Shown here in pieces: positions 31,609-42,509 of a stretch of DNA of 64,000 nt (position 1 is the first letter of the stretch; each line of letters starts with the position of its first letter). Position numbers and translations under genes: made by a program. This DNA is from Cordylochernes scorpioides. Its lineage: Eukaryota; Arthropoda; Arachnida; Pseudoscorpiones; Chernetidae. Below the pieces are notes generated by a model. That model did not search any database, was not told the origin of the DNA, and worked only from the letters and a program-made list of their open reading frames with translations. The DNA lies in the NCBI GenBank assembly GCA_030710605.1, contig CP092869.1, forward strand, positions 12,239,425 through 12,303,424, given 5' to 3'.

Positions 31609-33600
31609 AACATCTGGCAACCTCTCTATCTAGCGATATAACACAAAATAACATTCGTAACAAATAAATTTACTGGCAATGTGTTTCTTTTCAATAATAT
31701 CATCAAATATTATCTCTACAGACCTTACTGCAATGATATAAGTTATTGAATGAGTGGCAATGTGTTTCTTTTCAATAATATCATCAAATATTATCTCTAC
31801 AGACCTTACTGCAATGATATAAGTTATTGAATGAGTCGCAACGTGTTTCCTTTCAATAATATCATCAAATATTATCTCTACAGACCTTACTGCAATGATA
31901 TAAGTTATTGAATGAGTGGCAATGTGTTTCTTTTCAATAATATCATCAAATATTATCTCTATAGACTTTACTGCAATGTGATATAAGTTATTGAATGAGT
32001 GGCAATGTGTTTCTTTTCAATAATATCATCAAATATTATCTCTACAGCCCTTGCTGCAATGATATAAGTTATTGAATGAGTGGCAATGTGTTTCTTTTCA
32101 ATAATATCATCAAATATGATCTCTACAGACCTTACTGCAATGATATAAGTTATTGAATGAGTGGCAATGTGTTTCTTTTCAATAATATCATCAAATATTA
32201 TCTCTACAGCCCTTGCTGCAATGATATAAGTTATTGAATGAGTGGCAATGTGTTTCTTTTCAATAATATCATCAAATATGATCTCTACAGACCTTACTGC
32301 AATGATATAAGTTATTGAATGAGTGGCAATGTGTTTCTTTCCAATAATATCATCAAATATTATCTCTACAGCCCTTACTGCAATGATATAAGTTATTGAA
32401 TGAGTGGCAATGTGTTTCTTTCCAATAATATCATCAAATATTATCTCTACAGCCCTTACTGCAATGATATAAGTTATTGAATGAGTGGCAATGTGTTTCT
32501 TTTCAATAATATCATCAAATATTATCTCTACAGACCTCACTGCAATGATATAAGTTATTGAATGAGTGGCAATGTGTTTCTATCCAATAATATCATCAAA
32601 TATTATCTCTACAGACCTCACTGCAATGATATAAGTTATTGAATGAGTGGCAATGTGTTTCTTTCCAATAATATCATCAAATATTATCTCTACAGCCCTT
32701 ACTGCAATGATATAAGTTATTGAATGAGTGGCAATGTGTTTCTTTCCAATAATATCATCAAATATTATCTCTACAGACCTTACTGCAATGATATAAGTTA
32801 TTGAATGAGTGGCAATGTGTTTCTTTCCAATAATATCATCAAATATTATCTCTACAGACCTTACTGCAATGATATAAGTTATTGAATGAGTGGCAATGTG
32901 TTTCTTTCCAATAATATCATCAAATATTATCTCTACAGACCTTACTGCAATGATATAAGTTATTGAATGAGTGGCAATGTGTTTCTTTCCAATAATATCA
33001 TCAAATATTATCTCTACAGACCTTACTGCAATGATATAAGTTATTGAATGAGTGGCGATGTGTTTATTTTCAATAATATCATCAAATATTATCTCTACAG
33101 ACCTTATTGCAATGATATAAGTTATTGAATGAGAGGGCTTTGCTTATCAGTAGTGAACCCTCTCTGCGGTTTCGCCAAATTAATCTCTAGATCGCTCTAT
33201 TATTGCTGCCTTCCATAGAAAATGCAAGGTGTATCCCAAACCTATCCAATACAAGTCATTGCAGTAAGGTCTATAGAAATAATATTTTATGATATTATTG
33301 AAAAGAAACACATTGCTACTCATTCAATAACTTATATCATTGCAGTAAGGTCTGTAGAGATAATATTTGATGATATTATTGAAAAGAAACACATTGCTAC
33401 TCATTCAATAACTTATATCATTGCAGTAAGGTCTATAGAGATAATATTTGATGATATAATTGAAAAGAAACACATTGCCACTCATTCAATAACTTATTGC
33501 AGTAATGTCTGTAGGGATAATATTCTATGATAATATTGAAAAGAAACACATCGCCAGTAAATTTATTTGTTACCAATTATATCGATAGATGGCAAATAAA
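31609..33600. mobile_element. Foldback-type element with 81-bp repeats, copy B
   Basis: As in copy A, but with about 18 units in the left arm (31673-33125) instead of about 21. The middle and the inverted right arm are nearly identical. Unit loss by recombination within the array is the simplest difference. Confidence 0.75.
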
Positions 33601-33832
33601 TTTATAAATTTAATAAGTGAAAACTAGTTATAAAAGGTACATACCAACGCTAAAGCTTAAGTACTCACCTACCCGCTGAAGGAAACGGCTAAAATGGCTG
33701 ATGGCAGGCCTTATATATATCTCTCCGTCTTCCGGCACAGAAATCAAAACCTTCCTCTAGCTTCCTGCACGCCTACAGGAAACCTTATTGGAGAGCAAGC
33801 TAAATGAAACTGCGGTAAATTAATTTGATAAA

Positions 33833-34009
33833 CAGTTAAACCTGTCTATATCGCCCACTCTAAATAGCGCCTTCCTCTCTATAGCGCCCGATTTTAAACA
33901 TTATAATGTTAACATTTTACATTAAAAGTGACCTGTCTATAGCACCCCCTCTCTATAGCCCCCTATTTTGGTGAGTACCAAGAGGGGGCGCTATAGACAG
34001 GTTTAACTG
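33833..34009. mobile_element. Pogo/Tigger-like MITE, copy B
   Basis: Matches 23704-23880 with a few substitutions. Terminal inverted repeats intact. Confidence 0.65.
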
Positions 34010-34044
34010 TAAATCGACATAAATTCCTTCGCAATTAATAGAAA

Positions 34045-34740
34045 AATAAAATCAACAAGGATGAGTATATCTTATATTCAATGTTTACTTTTCAAGCTTT
34101 CGGGTATTATCGACCCTTACGATCCTGTAGAAGGGTCGTTTATACTTGAAATCTTGAAAAGTAAACATTAAATATAAGATACTTATCCTTGTTGAGTAAA
34201 ATTAATCATTCCTCCAGGTAAAAGTGTCTTTTCAAAACATTTTTATTCTATAGCTTTCGGGCAGCTAGCTTTCTACAGGAGAAAACCTGGTATACTAAAA
34301 TGTTTTGAAATGATACTTTTCCCTGGAGGCATGATTAATTTTTACTTAATATTGGTACAAGGGATCATTTTATGGAGAGAGAGAATACTCATCCTTGGTG
34401 ATTTTATTTTCTTTTTCTAACTTGATATATGTGAAAAATGTGACATTGTACTGGCATAAGGTGCATAAAGTATTAAAAAAGGCATCTCCTTATCATGCAA
34501 CTGAAAGATGCTGATGGATTGCGCCATCTATCGGAATAAATATCAACTATTCTGGTTGATTTTTAATTATTCCAGAATTGGCTAAATACGTGGTTAGTTT
34601 TTCTTGATTAATCAAGAATGGGTATTCGGCCAATTCTGGAATAATTAAAAATCAACGAGAATAGTTTATATTTATTCCGATAGATGGCGAAAGCCATAAG
34701 CAACTTTCAGTTGCAGGATAAGGAGATGTCTTTTTTCAAA
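34045..34740. repeat. Hairpin elements and palindromic MITE, copy B
   Basis: Counterparts of 23907-24290 and 24340-24605, with small indels (for example an extra 'gagagagaga' near 34375). Confidence 0.6.
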
Positions 34741-35465
34741 ACTTGATATATGTTCTGTCAAATTATTTTGACAAATATAATCAGTTTTAAGCTTCTCAGT
34801 TGTAAGGAGGGAAGAATGTTGTTTATTTGTTAAGTGAACTGATCTCCCACGTCATTGGACAAATGTGGCCATGTTTGTATATAAGGGGGGACCATAGGTA
34901 TGTCTTTCCCAGGAGTGAGTTGTCTGGAGAATTCGTTCTCTGTGTTTAGTGAAATCCTGACATACCTGTGTAACCCCGGTCTGTTCTCTATCAACGCTAC
35001 AATAAAAGATAAGTACTGTTTTTATATATAACAAATCGTGAGTTATTATTTACGCCTTTTTTTTTGTTATACTTGTATGTACGCTTTTCTGTGTGTTAAG
35101 TTACTTTCACTTTAGACCCTAGTAAATTTCCCTTTGTGTGTTAACCCGTAAAAGTTAACTTTTGTCAGTTTTTATTTTACATGTCAAAAAGGTAAACAGG
35201 ACTGTGCACAGAAAGATAAATGAGTAACCTCAAAATGAAGTTGACAATACAAGATATGTAGAAAAGACATTTGAAAATTATCCCGCAAATGCTTCTTTTG
35301 AACGAAAAATCGAAATTTATTTTAAGGAGAAATAACGATTATTTCTAACCTTAGGGATGAAGTATGAAAGGATGAATTGTGAAGAGTAATGATAAACGGA
35401 AAATAAAAGTGTCCAGGGATCCGTTTATCATTACCCTTCACAATTCATCCTTTCATTCTTTCCCT

Positions 35466-37285
35466 TCCACAGGGCGTACATACCCAAGCCTTTGCTGACG
35501 ATATCGAGTTGGTTATCACAGGACATCCTGACACTCTTCCGTCCACCGCACAGACATCCCTCGATCTCCTCAACACTTGGTGCCTTGATCACAAACTTAA
35601 ACTCTCTCCAAGCAAATCCTCCATTCTTCCAATTTTTCACCACAACCCTTCCCTCCATATCAATTTCATTCTGATCCCTTGCCTTGAAGAAATGACAATC
35701 CTCGGGGTCAAATTTGACTCTCGCCTCTCCTTTTCCTCCCACCTTAACCATATCTGCTCTAAAATTTCTAACCTCTTTCCTCGACTACACACCTGCGCAA
35801 ACGCATACTATGGACTGGGTTTCAAGGCCCGCCGGTTAATGTACACCGCAGTTTTCGAACCTACCCTTACATACGCGGCAGCCATTTGAAGTGAGGCCGC
35901 TAAATCTAGGGCTGGTAGGAGCCTACTTCGATCAACACAGAGAAAATTTTGCGTCAACACCATCCACGGCTTCCGCACGACACCAACCCTTACCTCTGTA
36001 ACGACTACACTTTGCTTCAACGCATGCGCGGGCGTCAACACTTCACTACGCATGCGCGTGGGACGTCATCAGAGACGCTGGGATTTAGCGGTAAACATGT
36101 AGGCTTACTCCAACGGTCGTTACTCCAACCGTTGTTTCTTTTCTCTCTATAATTTCTTGCTTTAAATAAATTAATTTTAATTATAATTTTATCAGCAGCC
36201 TTTCCACAAGCCTGTACAACACAGCACATCAACAACCATCCTACACCTCCATTGCACTGATGAGGATGCTCCCCCTGGATCTAAAAATATTCCTACTTCC
36301 TGCCACCTTCTCTCCACCAAGCCCTCTACCTTTCAAACTTGAGCACCGTCCCCGTCCCTACACCTATCCTCCACCTCAATCCCTACCTCGAATCTGCCAT
36401 TCCCACCTGCCTCCTGATAATCCTGACGTCAAATACTTTACTGATGGTTCCAAGACATCCACAGGCGTAGGCGCCGGGATATTCAGGACTTCTTCTCTTT
36501 CCCTTGTTCCCCCCTTTGAAGCATCCATCCCTCTCTCAGACCATTGTTCAGTCCTACAAGCGGAGAGTTTCGCTCTTCTCTCAGCCTTGAAAGACATTTT
36601 TTCTCTTCCACCACATCTCTCCGTGGCATTCTTCTTGGACTGCCTCTCACTTCTTCTATCTTTGCCCGACTTACATTGTCGTCATCCCCTAATCCACAGA
36701 TGCCAAAATACCCTTTACAAACTTCTTGATTCACGTAGAGTCACACTCCACTGGGTCAAAGGTCATTCAGGAAACTTTGGTAACTGCCGTGCGGACGCCC
36801 TTGCGAGATCTGCCTCTGCGAACACCGCCTTTCCCGCTCAATACAAACTAGCCTCACGCCGCACCCTTTTTGACCATCTTAGCAAATCCTTCTGGGACAC
36901 ATGGGAGGAGGAATTCATCACCGCCAACCCTACAATCTACAAGAACCTGGGTATCTCTCCTCGTTCTTTATCTTCATCCCACAAACACATCATACCTGAT
37001 TGTGCAATAACCACAGGTCTCGTCACGGGACACACATGAATAGGGTCCTTTGACAATACCAAAAATATACGTGCCCCAACATGCAACCACTGTTTCTCCT
37101 TCCCAGAAACAATTTCACATATCTTCTTCGTATGTCCCAATCTTGATCCTGAACGATCACCACTGTATACAGCCTGCCTCAGGACCATTGGGTACATACC
37201 TCTAACCTTGAAGGACCTTTTTTGGAAGGACAAACTTTTGAAATTAATTCTAAGATTTGCACATGTCAGCGGTAGATTTGTCCCT
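35466..37285 (+). pseudogene. Non-LTR reverse transcriptase C-terminus plus RNase H, copy B
   Basis: Unlike copy A, the catalytic box is intact (AFADDIELVI) and the T-runs are uninterrupted, so RNase H reads in one frame from 36260 (FTDGSKTSTGVGAGIF, HWVKGHSGNFGNCRADALAR). Disruptions: TGG to TGA at about 35888 (AIW to AI-stop), the solo LTR insertion, and TGG to TGA at 37037 before IGSFD. So the two copies died by different mutations after separating. Confidence 0.85.
35997..36245 (+). mobile_element. Solo LTR (249 bp) in copy B
   Basis: Starts TGTAACGACTAC, ends CCATCCTACA, and is flanked by CCTC on both sides (35993-35996, 36246-36249), where copy A has a single uninterrupted 'ttacctccattg'. 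Contains 'TCTCTATAATTTC' and 'AAATAAA', suitable promoter and polyadenylation elements. No internal region remains, which is the product of LTR-LTR recombination. Confidence 0.85.
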
Positions 37286-39058
37286 TCTAATATAACAGCT
37301 TCGACCTAAACCTAACTTAGATCATTTTGCTTTGTCCACTGCAACCGCATATGTTCCTCCATCAAATCACTTTCTCCCTTTTAACATAATGATGCCTTCC
37401 CTAACTGTATATAGTCTCCTTTGCTATCCCCTCCATTTTCAGCTCTTGGAAAATAAAAATAAAAAATAAAATAAAATAAGGGGAAAATAAATAAATAAAA
37501 AATCCTGAAATAAAATAAATTGAAAAAAAAAAACTCTAAAGGCAATATGGTCATAATTTTAACCATAATTATAAAAAAACGAAAAAAAAAAACAATGTTA
37601 AATAAATAAATAAAAATTAATAAGTAAATAAATAAAATAATAAAATCCCCACATCATTTCCCTGGCTGCCCATGAACTTGTAACTGTATTATAACACTAA
37701 TGTTCCCTTCCAATTTATACTTTCATAACCTTTCTTTAACTATCTGCTCACTACAGTATCTATAACCTGTACATATCCGGGACTTGACTTGCTCTCCTTA
37801 CCAGACCCACCACTGAACCTTCTTAAGATGAGCCCGGAAAAGTCCCCCGATTGACTTGAGCGGGCGATGTAAGTGTAACCCGTCCACATTTTGGGGCGGA
37901 TGTTGTTGTTGTCATACTTCATCTCTATAGTTAGAAATAATCGTTATTTCTCCTTAAAATAAATTTCGATTTTTCGTTCAAAAGAAACATTTGCGAAATA
38001 ATTTTCAAATGTCGTTTCTACAATCATAAGCCTTATTATATTGTATTATAAAGTATATGATATGGATGCTCTCCATTTCAACAGAGTTGGAAATCAAAGG
38101 AAAAACAGGAATCGACGGTGTTTACCTTCACTCCAGTGGCTCCACCAGACAGATGTTTAGATCCGCGGGGTTAGCTTATATCGTCTTGCCTCAACCGTTA
38201 CTTCAGAGCATTATAAACTTTAATAAAAACAACAAGGACTCCAGGGCCAAGTTTCTTTAACTATTTTTATTCCTCTAGCTTTAGGATCAACATACCCTTC
38301 AACAGGAAATCTAGAAGTATGACTTCTATCTAACTATATACGCCTAATATTAGGCATATATAGTTACCTGGAAGTCATACTTCTAGTTCTAATGTTGAAG
38401 GGTATTTTAGCCATAAATCTAGAGTTCGATATTCGGTTGACGAATTCGCTATTATCGGAAAGACCACTGGGCGACGTATACCTGGACACCCGCCGACACC
38501 TTTCGTGGACCAACTAAAGTACACACACACAAGTCCTGTTAGAAATGAATCTAAAAAGAAATAAGAAGCAAGGAAAGAAACCGAATCCTCTCTCAGAAAA
38601 GAGAAAAAGAAGAAAGGAAAAGAATATCTATGTACAAAAGACTAAATATATCGTTTTTTGTGCATAGAACACAGTGAAGAAGTAGACTATTGAGTAAATG
38701 GTTGCATCTTGTGAAGAAAAAATATTTCCACACAGTTCAGTTACTTTGTTAGGTCTTTTTTCCTCCTTGCAGTCTTGAAAAAATTAAAGAACTTTAAAAT
38801 AGCTGACCCATTATCCATATCATGTCTGAAAGAAAGGAATACAGCGAAAAGTGTGGATGAGTAGCTCTACTGCAAAAAGTTTCTCTTTCTATGGTCAGAG
38901 ACGTACATTCAAATATATAGTGTTCCAGTTCGGATATTTCATTCCTTTGGCAAAATGGACAAAATGGATCAATTAAAGGAACTCACTGGCTTAACGGTCG
39001 CCGAGATAATACATCGAGCTCAAGACAGAGAGCGTCGCATCGCGTTTGCGATGTAATA

Positions 39059-40382
39059 CGAGGTGTTTTCAAAAAGTATCGCGACTTTTGAATTTTCGCG
39101 GGTTACGTATATTCGAATTTCGATCTTTTTGTGGCTTTATGTTGGTACTCATGTCTCTCACTTATGCCGACAAGCTCGGCCATTTTGAATGTTCACTTAA
39201 TTGTTGACAGCTGCTTTGCTTGCAGGTGTTTTGGATCGTCTTCGATTTTTACCTATTAAAAAAAATGGATCAAAGAACCTGTATCAAATTTTGTGTGAAA
39301 AACGAAATTAAGTGCGCGGATGCATTCCGAATGTTGACTGTGGCATACGGAGAAGCTACCTTGGACCGAAGCAACGTTTATCGGTGGTAAAAAATGTTCT
39401 CAGAAGGCCGAGAAGATGTGAACGACGAAGAGCGTGCCGGACGCCCGAGAACTTCAACAACAGACGAAAAAATTAATGAAGTGGAGAAAATGATAGTGGC
39501 CAATCGTCGAATCACCGTTAGAGAAGTTGCTGAGGACCTAAACATATCGATTGGCTCGTGCCATTCGATTTTTATCAATGATTTGGGCATGAGACGGGTC
39601 GCCGCGAAATTCGTTCCAAAATTGCTCAATTGCGACCAAAAACAGCATCGCATGAACATTGCTAATGAGATGTTGGACTCTGTCCGCGACGACCCAAATT
39701 TGCTCCAGAGGGTCATAACTGGTGACGAAGCGTGGGTTTATGGTTATGACGTGGAAACCAAAGCTCAATCATCTCAATGGAAGCTGCCGCACGAACCAAG
39801 ACCGAAAAAAGCGCGCCAAGTTCGGTCGAATGTGAAAGTTTTGCTGACAGTTTTCTTCGATTGCAGGGGCGTGGTGCATCATGAGTTCTTGCCACAGGGT
39901 AGAACGGTCAATAAGGAATATTATCTGCAAGTTATGCGCAATTTGCGCGAAGCAATCCGCCAGAAACGCCCGGATTTGTGGAAGAACAAAAATTGGCTTT
40001 TGCACCACGATAACGCCCCTGCTCACACATCGTTGCTTGTGCGCGACTTTTCGGCCAAAAATAACACACTAATGATGCCGCAGCCACCGTATTCCCCAGA
40101 ACTGGCCCCCTGTGACTTTTTCTAGTTCCCTAAACTGAAGAGGCCCATGAAAGGACGACGTTACGCTACGCTTGACGAGATAAAGACGGCATCGAAGGAG
40201 GAGCTGAAAAAGATTTTTTTTTTAAATGATTTTTTGAAGTGCCTCGAAGATTGGAAAAACCGTTGGCACAAGTGTATAATATCTCATTGGGATTACTTTG
40301 AAGGGGACAAAATAGGTATTTATGAATAAATAAATAATTTTGAAAAAACACAAAAGTCGCGATACTTTTTTAACACACCTCG
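39059..40382 (+). mobile_element. Mariner element 1 in copy B (1324 bp)
   Basis: Terminal repeats CGAGGTGTTTTCAAAAAGTATCG and its near complement at the right end. TA at both sides (39057-39058, 40383-40384). Copy A at 28670 has the undisturbed site 'gtaatacgtacag', so this insertion is later than the split of the copies. Confidence 0.95.
39265..40329 (+). pseudogene. Mariner transposase 1, two premature stops
   Basis: DD34D mariner transposase that would cut and paste the element through its TIRs. The N-terminal paired-type DNA-binding part starts MDQRTCIKFCVKNEIKCADA. Catalytic acids are in VITGDEAWV, LHHDNAPAH and ELAPCDFF, with 34 residues between the second and third Asp. TAA at 39388-39390 and TAG at 40123-40125 interrupt a frame that is otherwise open to 40329. 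The second element nearby has sense codons (Tyr, Leu) at both places. A small T-run expansion near 40215 adds two residues in frame. Confidence 0.92.
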
Positions 40383-40564
40383 TACGTACAGTGGGCCACA
40401 ACGTTCGATCGCGAATAAAAGGATTTATTATCGAGAGGTCGACAAACCGACTTTCTCTAAAAAAATCTTGACCGAACCTAACGTAACTAGAGCCTAACTT
40501 AACCTAACCTAAATCATCAAATGTAAACAAGATAATTGAAGACACCATGTAGCTAACTCATGTA

Positions 40565-41863
40565 CGAGGCATGTTCAAAAGGTATCGCGACTTCTGTGTT
40601 TTTCAAAAATTATTTATTTATTCATGAATTCCTATTTTGTCCCCTTTAAAGTAATCCTCATGAGATATTATACACTTGTGCCAACGGTTTTTCCAATCTT
40701 CGAAGCACTTCAAAAAATCATTTTTAAAAATCTTTTTCAGCTCCTCCTTCGATGCCGTCTTTATCTCGTCAAGCGTAACGTAACGTCGTCCTTTCATGGG
40801 CCTCTTCAGTTTAGGGAACAAGAAAAAGTCACAGGGGGCCATTTCTGGGGAATACGGTGGCTGCGGCATCATTAGTGTGTTAATTTTGGCCAAAAACTCG
40901 CGCACAAGCAACGATGTATGAGCAGGGGCGTTATCGTGGTGCAAAAGTCAATTTTTGTCCTTCCACAAATCCGGGCGTTTCTGGCGGATTGCTTCGCGCA
41001 AATTGCGCACAACTTGCAGGTAATATTCCTTATTGACCGTTCTACCCTGTGGCAAGAACTCATGATGCACCACGCCCCTGCAATCGAAGAAAACTGTCAG
41101 CAAAACTTTCACATTCGACCGAACTTGGCGCGCTTTTTTCGGTCTTGGTTCATGCGGCAGCTTCCATTGAGATGATTGAGCTTTGGTTTCCACGTCATAA
41201 CCATGAACCCACGCTTCGTCACCAGTTATGACCCTCTGGAGTAAATCCAACATCTCATTAGCAATGTTCATGCGATGCTGTTTTTGGTCGCAATTGAGCA
41301 ATTTTGGTACGAATTTCGCGGCGACCCGTCTCATGCCCAAATCATTGATGAAAATCGAATGGCACGAGCCAATCGATATGTTTAGGTCCTCAGTAACTTC
41401 TCTAACGGTGATTCGACGATTGGGCAATATCATTTTCTCCACTTCATTAATTTTTTCGTCTGTTGTTGAAGTTCTCGGGCGTCCGGCACGCTCTTCGTCG
41501 TTCACATCTTCTCGGCCTTCTGAGAACATTTTGTACCACCGATAAACGTTTATTCGGTCCAAGGTAGCTTCTCCGTATGCCACAGTTAACATTCGGAATG
41601 CATCCGCGCACTTAATTTCGTTTTTCACACAAAATTTGATACAGGTTCTTTGATCCATTTTTTTAAAAGGTAAAAATCGAAGACGATCCAAAACACCTGC
41701 AAGCAAAGCAGCTGTTAGCAATTAAGTGAACATTCAAAATGGCCGAGCTTGTCGGCATAAGTGAGAGACATGAGTACCAACATAAAGCCACAAAAAGATC
41801 GAAATTCGAATATACGTAAGCCGCGAAAATTCAAAAGTCGCGAAACTTTTTGAACACACCTCT
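40565..41863 (-). mobile_element. Mariner element 2 in copy B (1299 bp), opposite orientation
   Basis: TIRs CGAGGCATGTTCAAAAGG and, at the other end, AGAGGTGTGTTCAAAAAG. TA at 40563-40564 and 41864-41865. Copy A has one TA in 'actcttgtataacac' (about 28845). It lies only 182 bases from mariner 1 and is closely related to it. Confidence 0.95.
40618..41658 (-). pseudogene. Mariner transposase 2, one stop and a 7-codon deletion
   Basis: Starts MDQRTCIKF at 41658. TGG to TGA at about 40945-40947 (DKN-stop-LLHH, where element 1 has Trp). Element 2 also lacks seven residues after NEMLD that element 1 retains (SVRDDPN). The three catalytic Asp residues are present. Neither element could make transposase, though their differing lesions imply an active relative recently. 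Confidence 0.92.
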
Positions 41864-42087
41864 TATAACACGATAGCAAAAAAATGGGAACGGGTTTGGA
41901 TACTTTCTGTCTCGTTTTTATCATTATTATTATCCATAATACACTTGACACAGGTCATGATAATCATTCATCACAAGGTAATAAGACCAAATCCAAATAA
42001 ATAAATAGTGTGTAACGTTTTGGTAACAACGCTGTTATTGAAACGTCAAATACTATTTATTTATTTGGATATGGTCTCATTACCCTG

Positions 42088-42440
42088 TGTCGCGTTCAGC
42101 GGCGCAGCGCCCAGGCTCTATTTTGCCCAGACGCCCGAAGTCTCTTATTCTGGTCCCGGGGAGGAAAAAATCCGTGGAATCTCAAAGGTAGAGAAGAGCG
42201 ATTCCCAAGAAGTCAAATCGGCGGAAGTGTCTAAGGCAGGTATCAACCAAGGCGTAGACCTCTCGAGAGCGGGCCGAGAAACCACACGACTCTAACCAGT
42301 CAACTACTTTATTTTTTGTCACGAATATATATACATATAAATATTTACATATGGCAAATATGTTTCTTATAATGGATTAAATTTACATATATTTAAAAAA
42401 TATATAAATCTATAAGAAAAATAACATTCTTTTCCCAACA
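42088..42440 (-). repeat. BEL/Pao 1 3' LTR (353 bp)
   Basis: Minus strand TGTTGGGAAAAG...GAACGCGACA. Nearly identical to the other LTR once the Penelope-like insert is removed. Confidence 0.95.
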
Positions 42441-42509
42441 TACTCCCACCTTGAGTTTTTCTACAGAAACTCAACCAATAGTTGGGAAACGACCGTTCAT
42501 TCCAGTTCT

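Larger units (their letters stand above)
35230..38035 (+). mobile_element. LINE 3' half enclosed by inverted repeats, copy B
   Basis: Same structure as 25110-27625, with arms near 35258-35372 and 37915-38030. It is interrupted by a solo LTR at 35997-36245. Confidence 0.65.
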
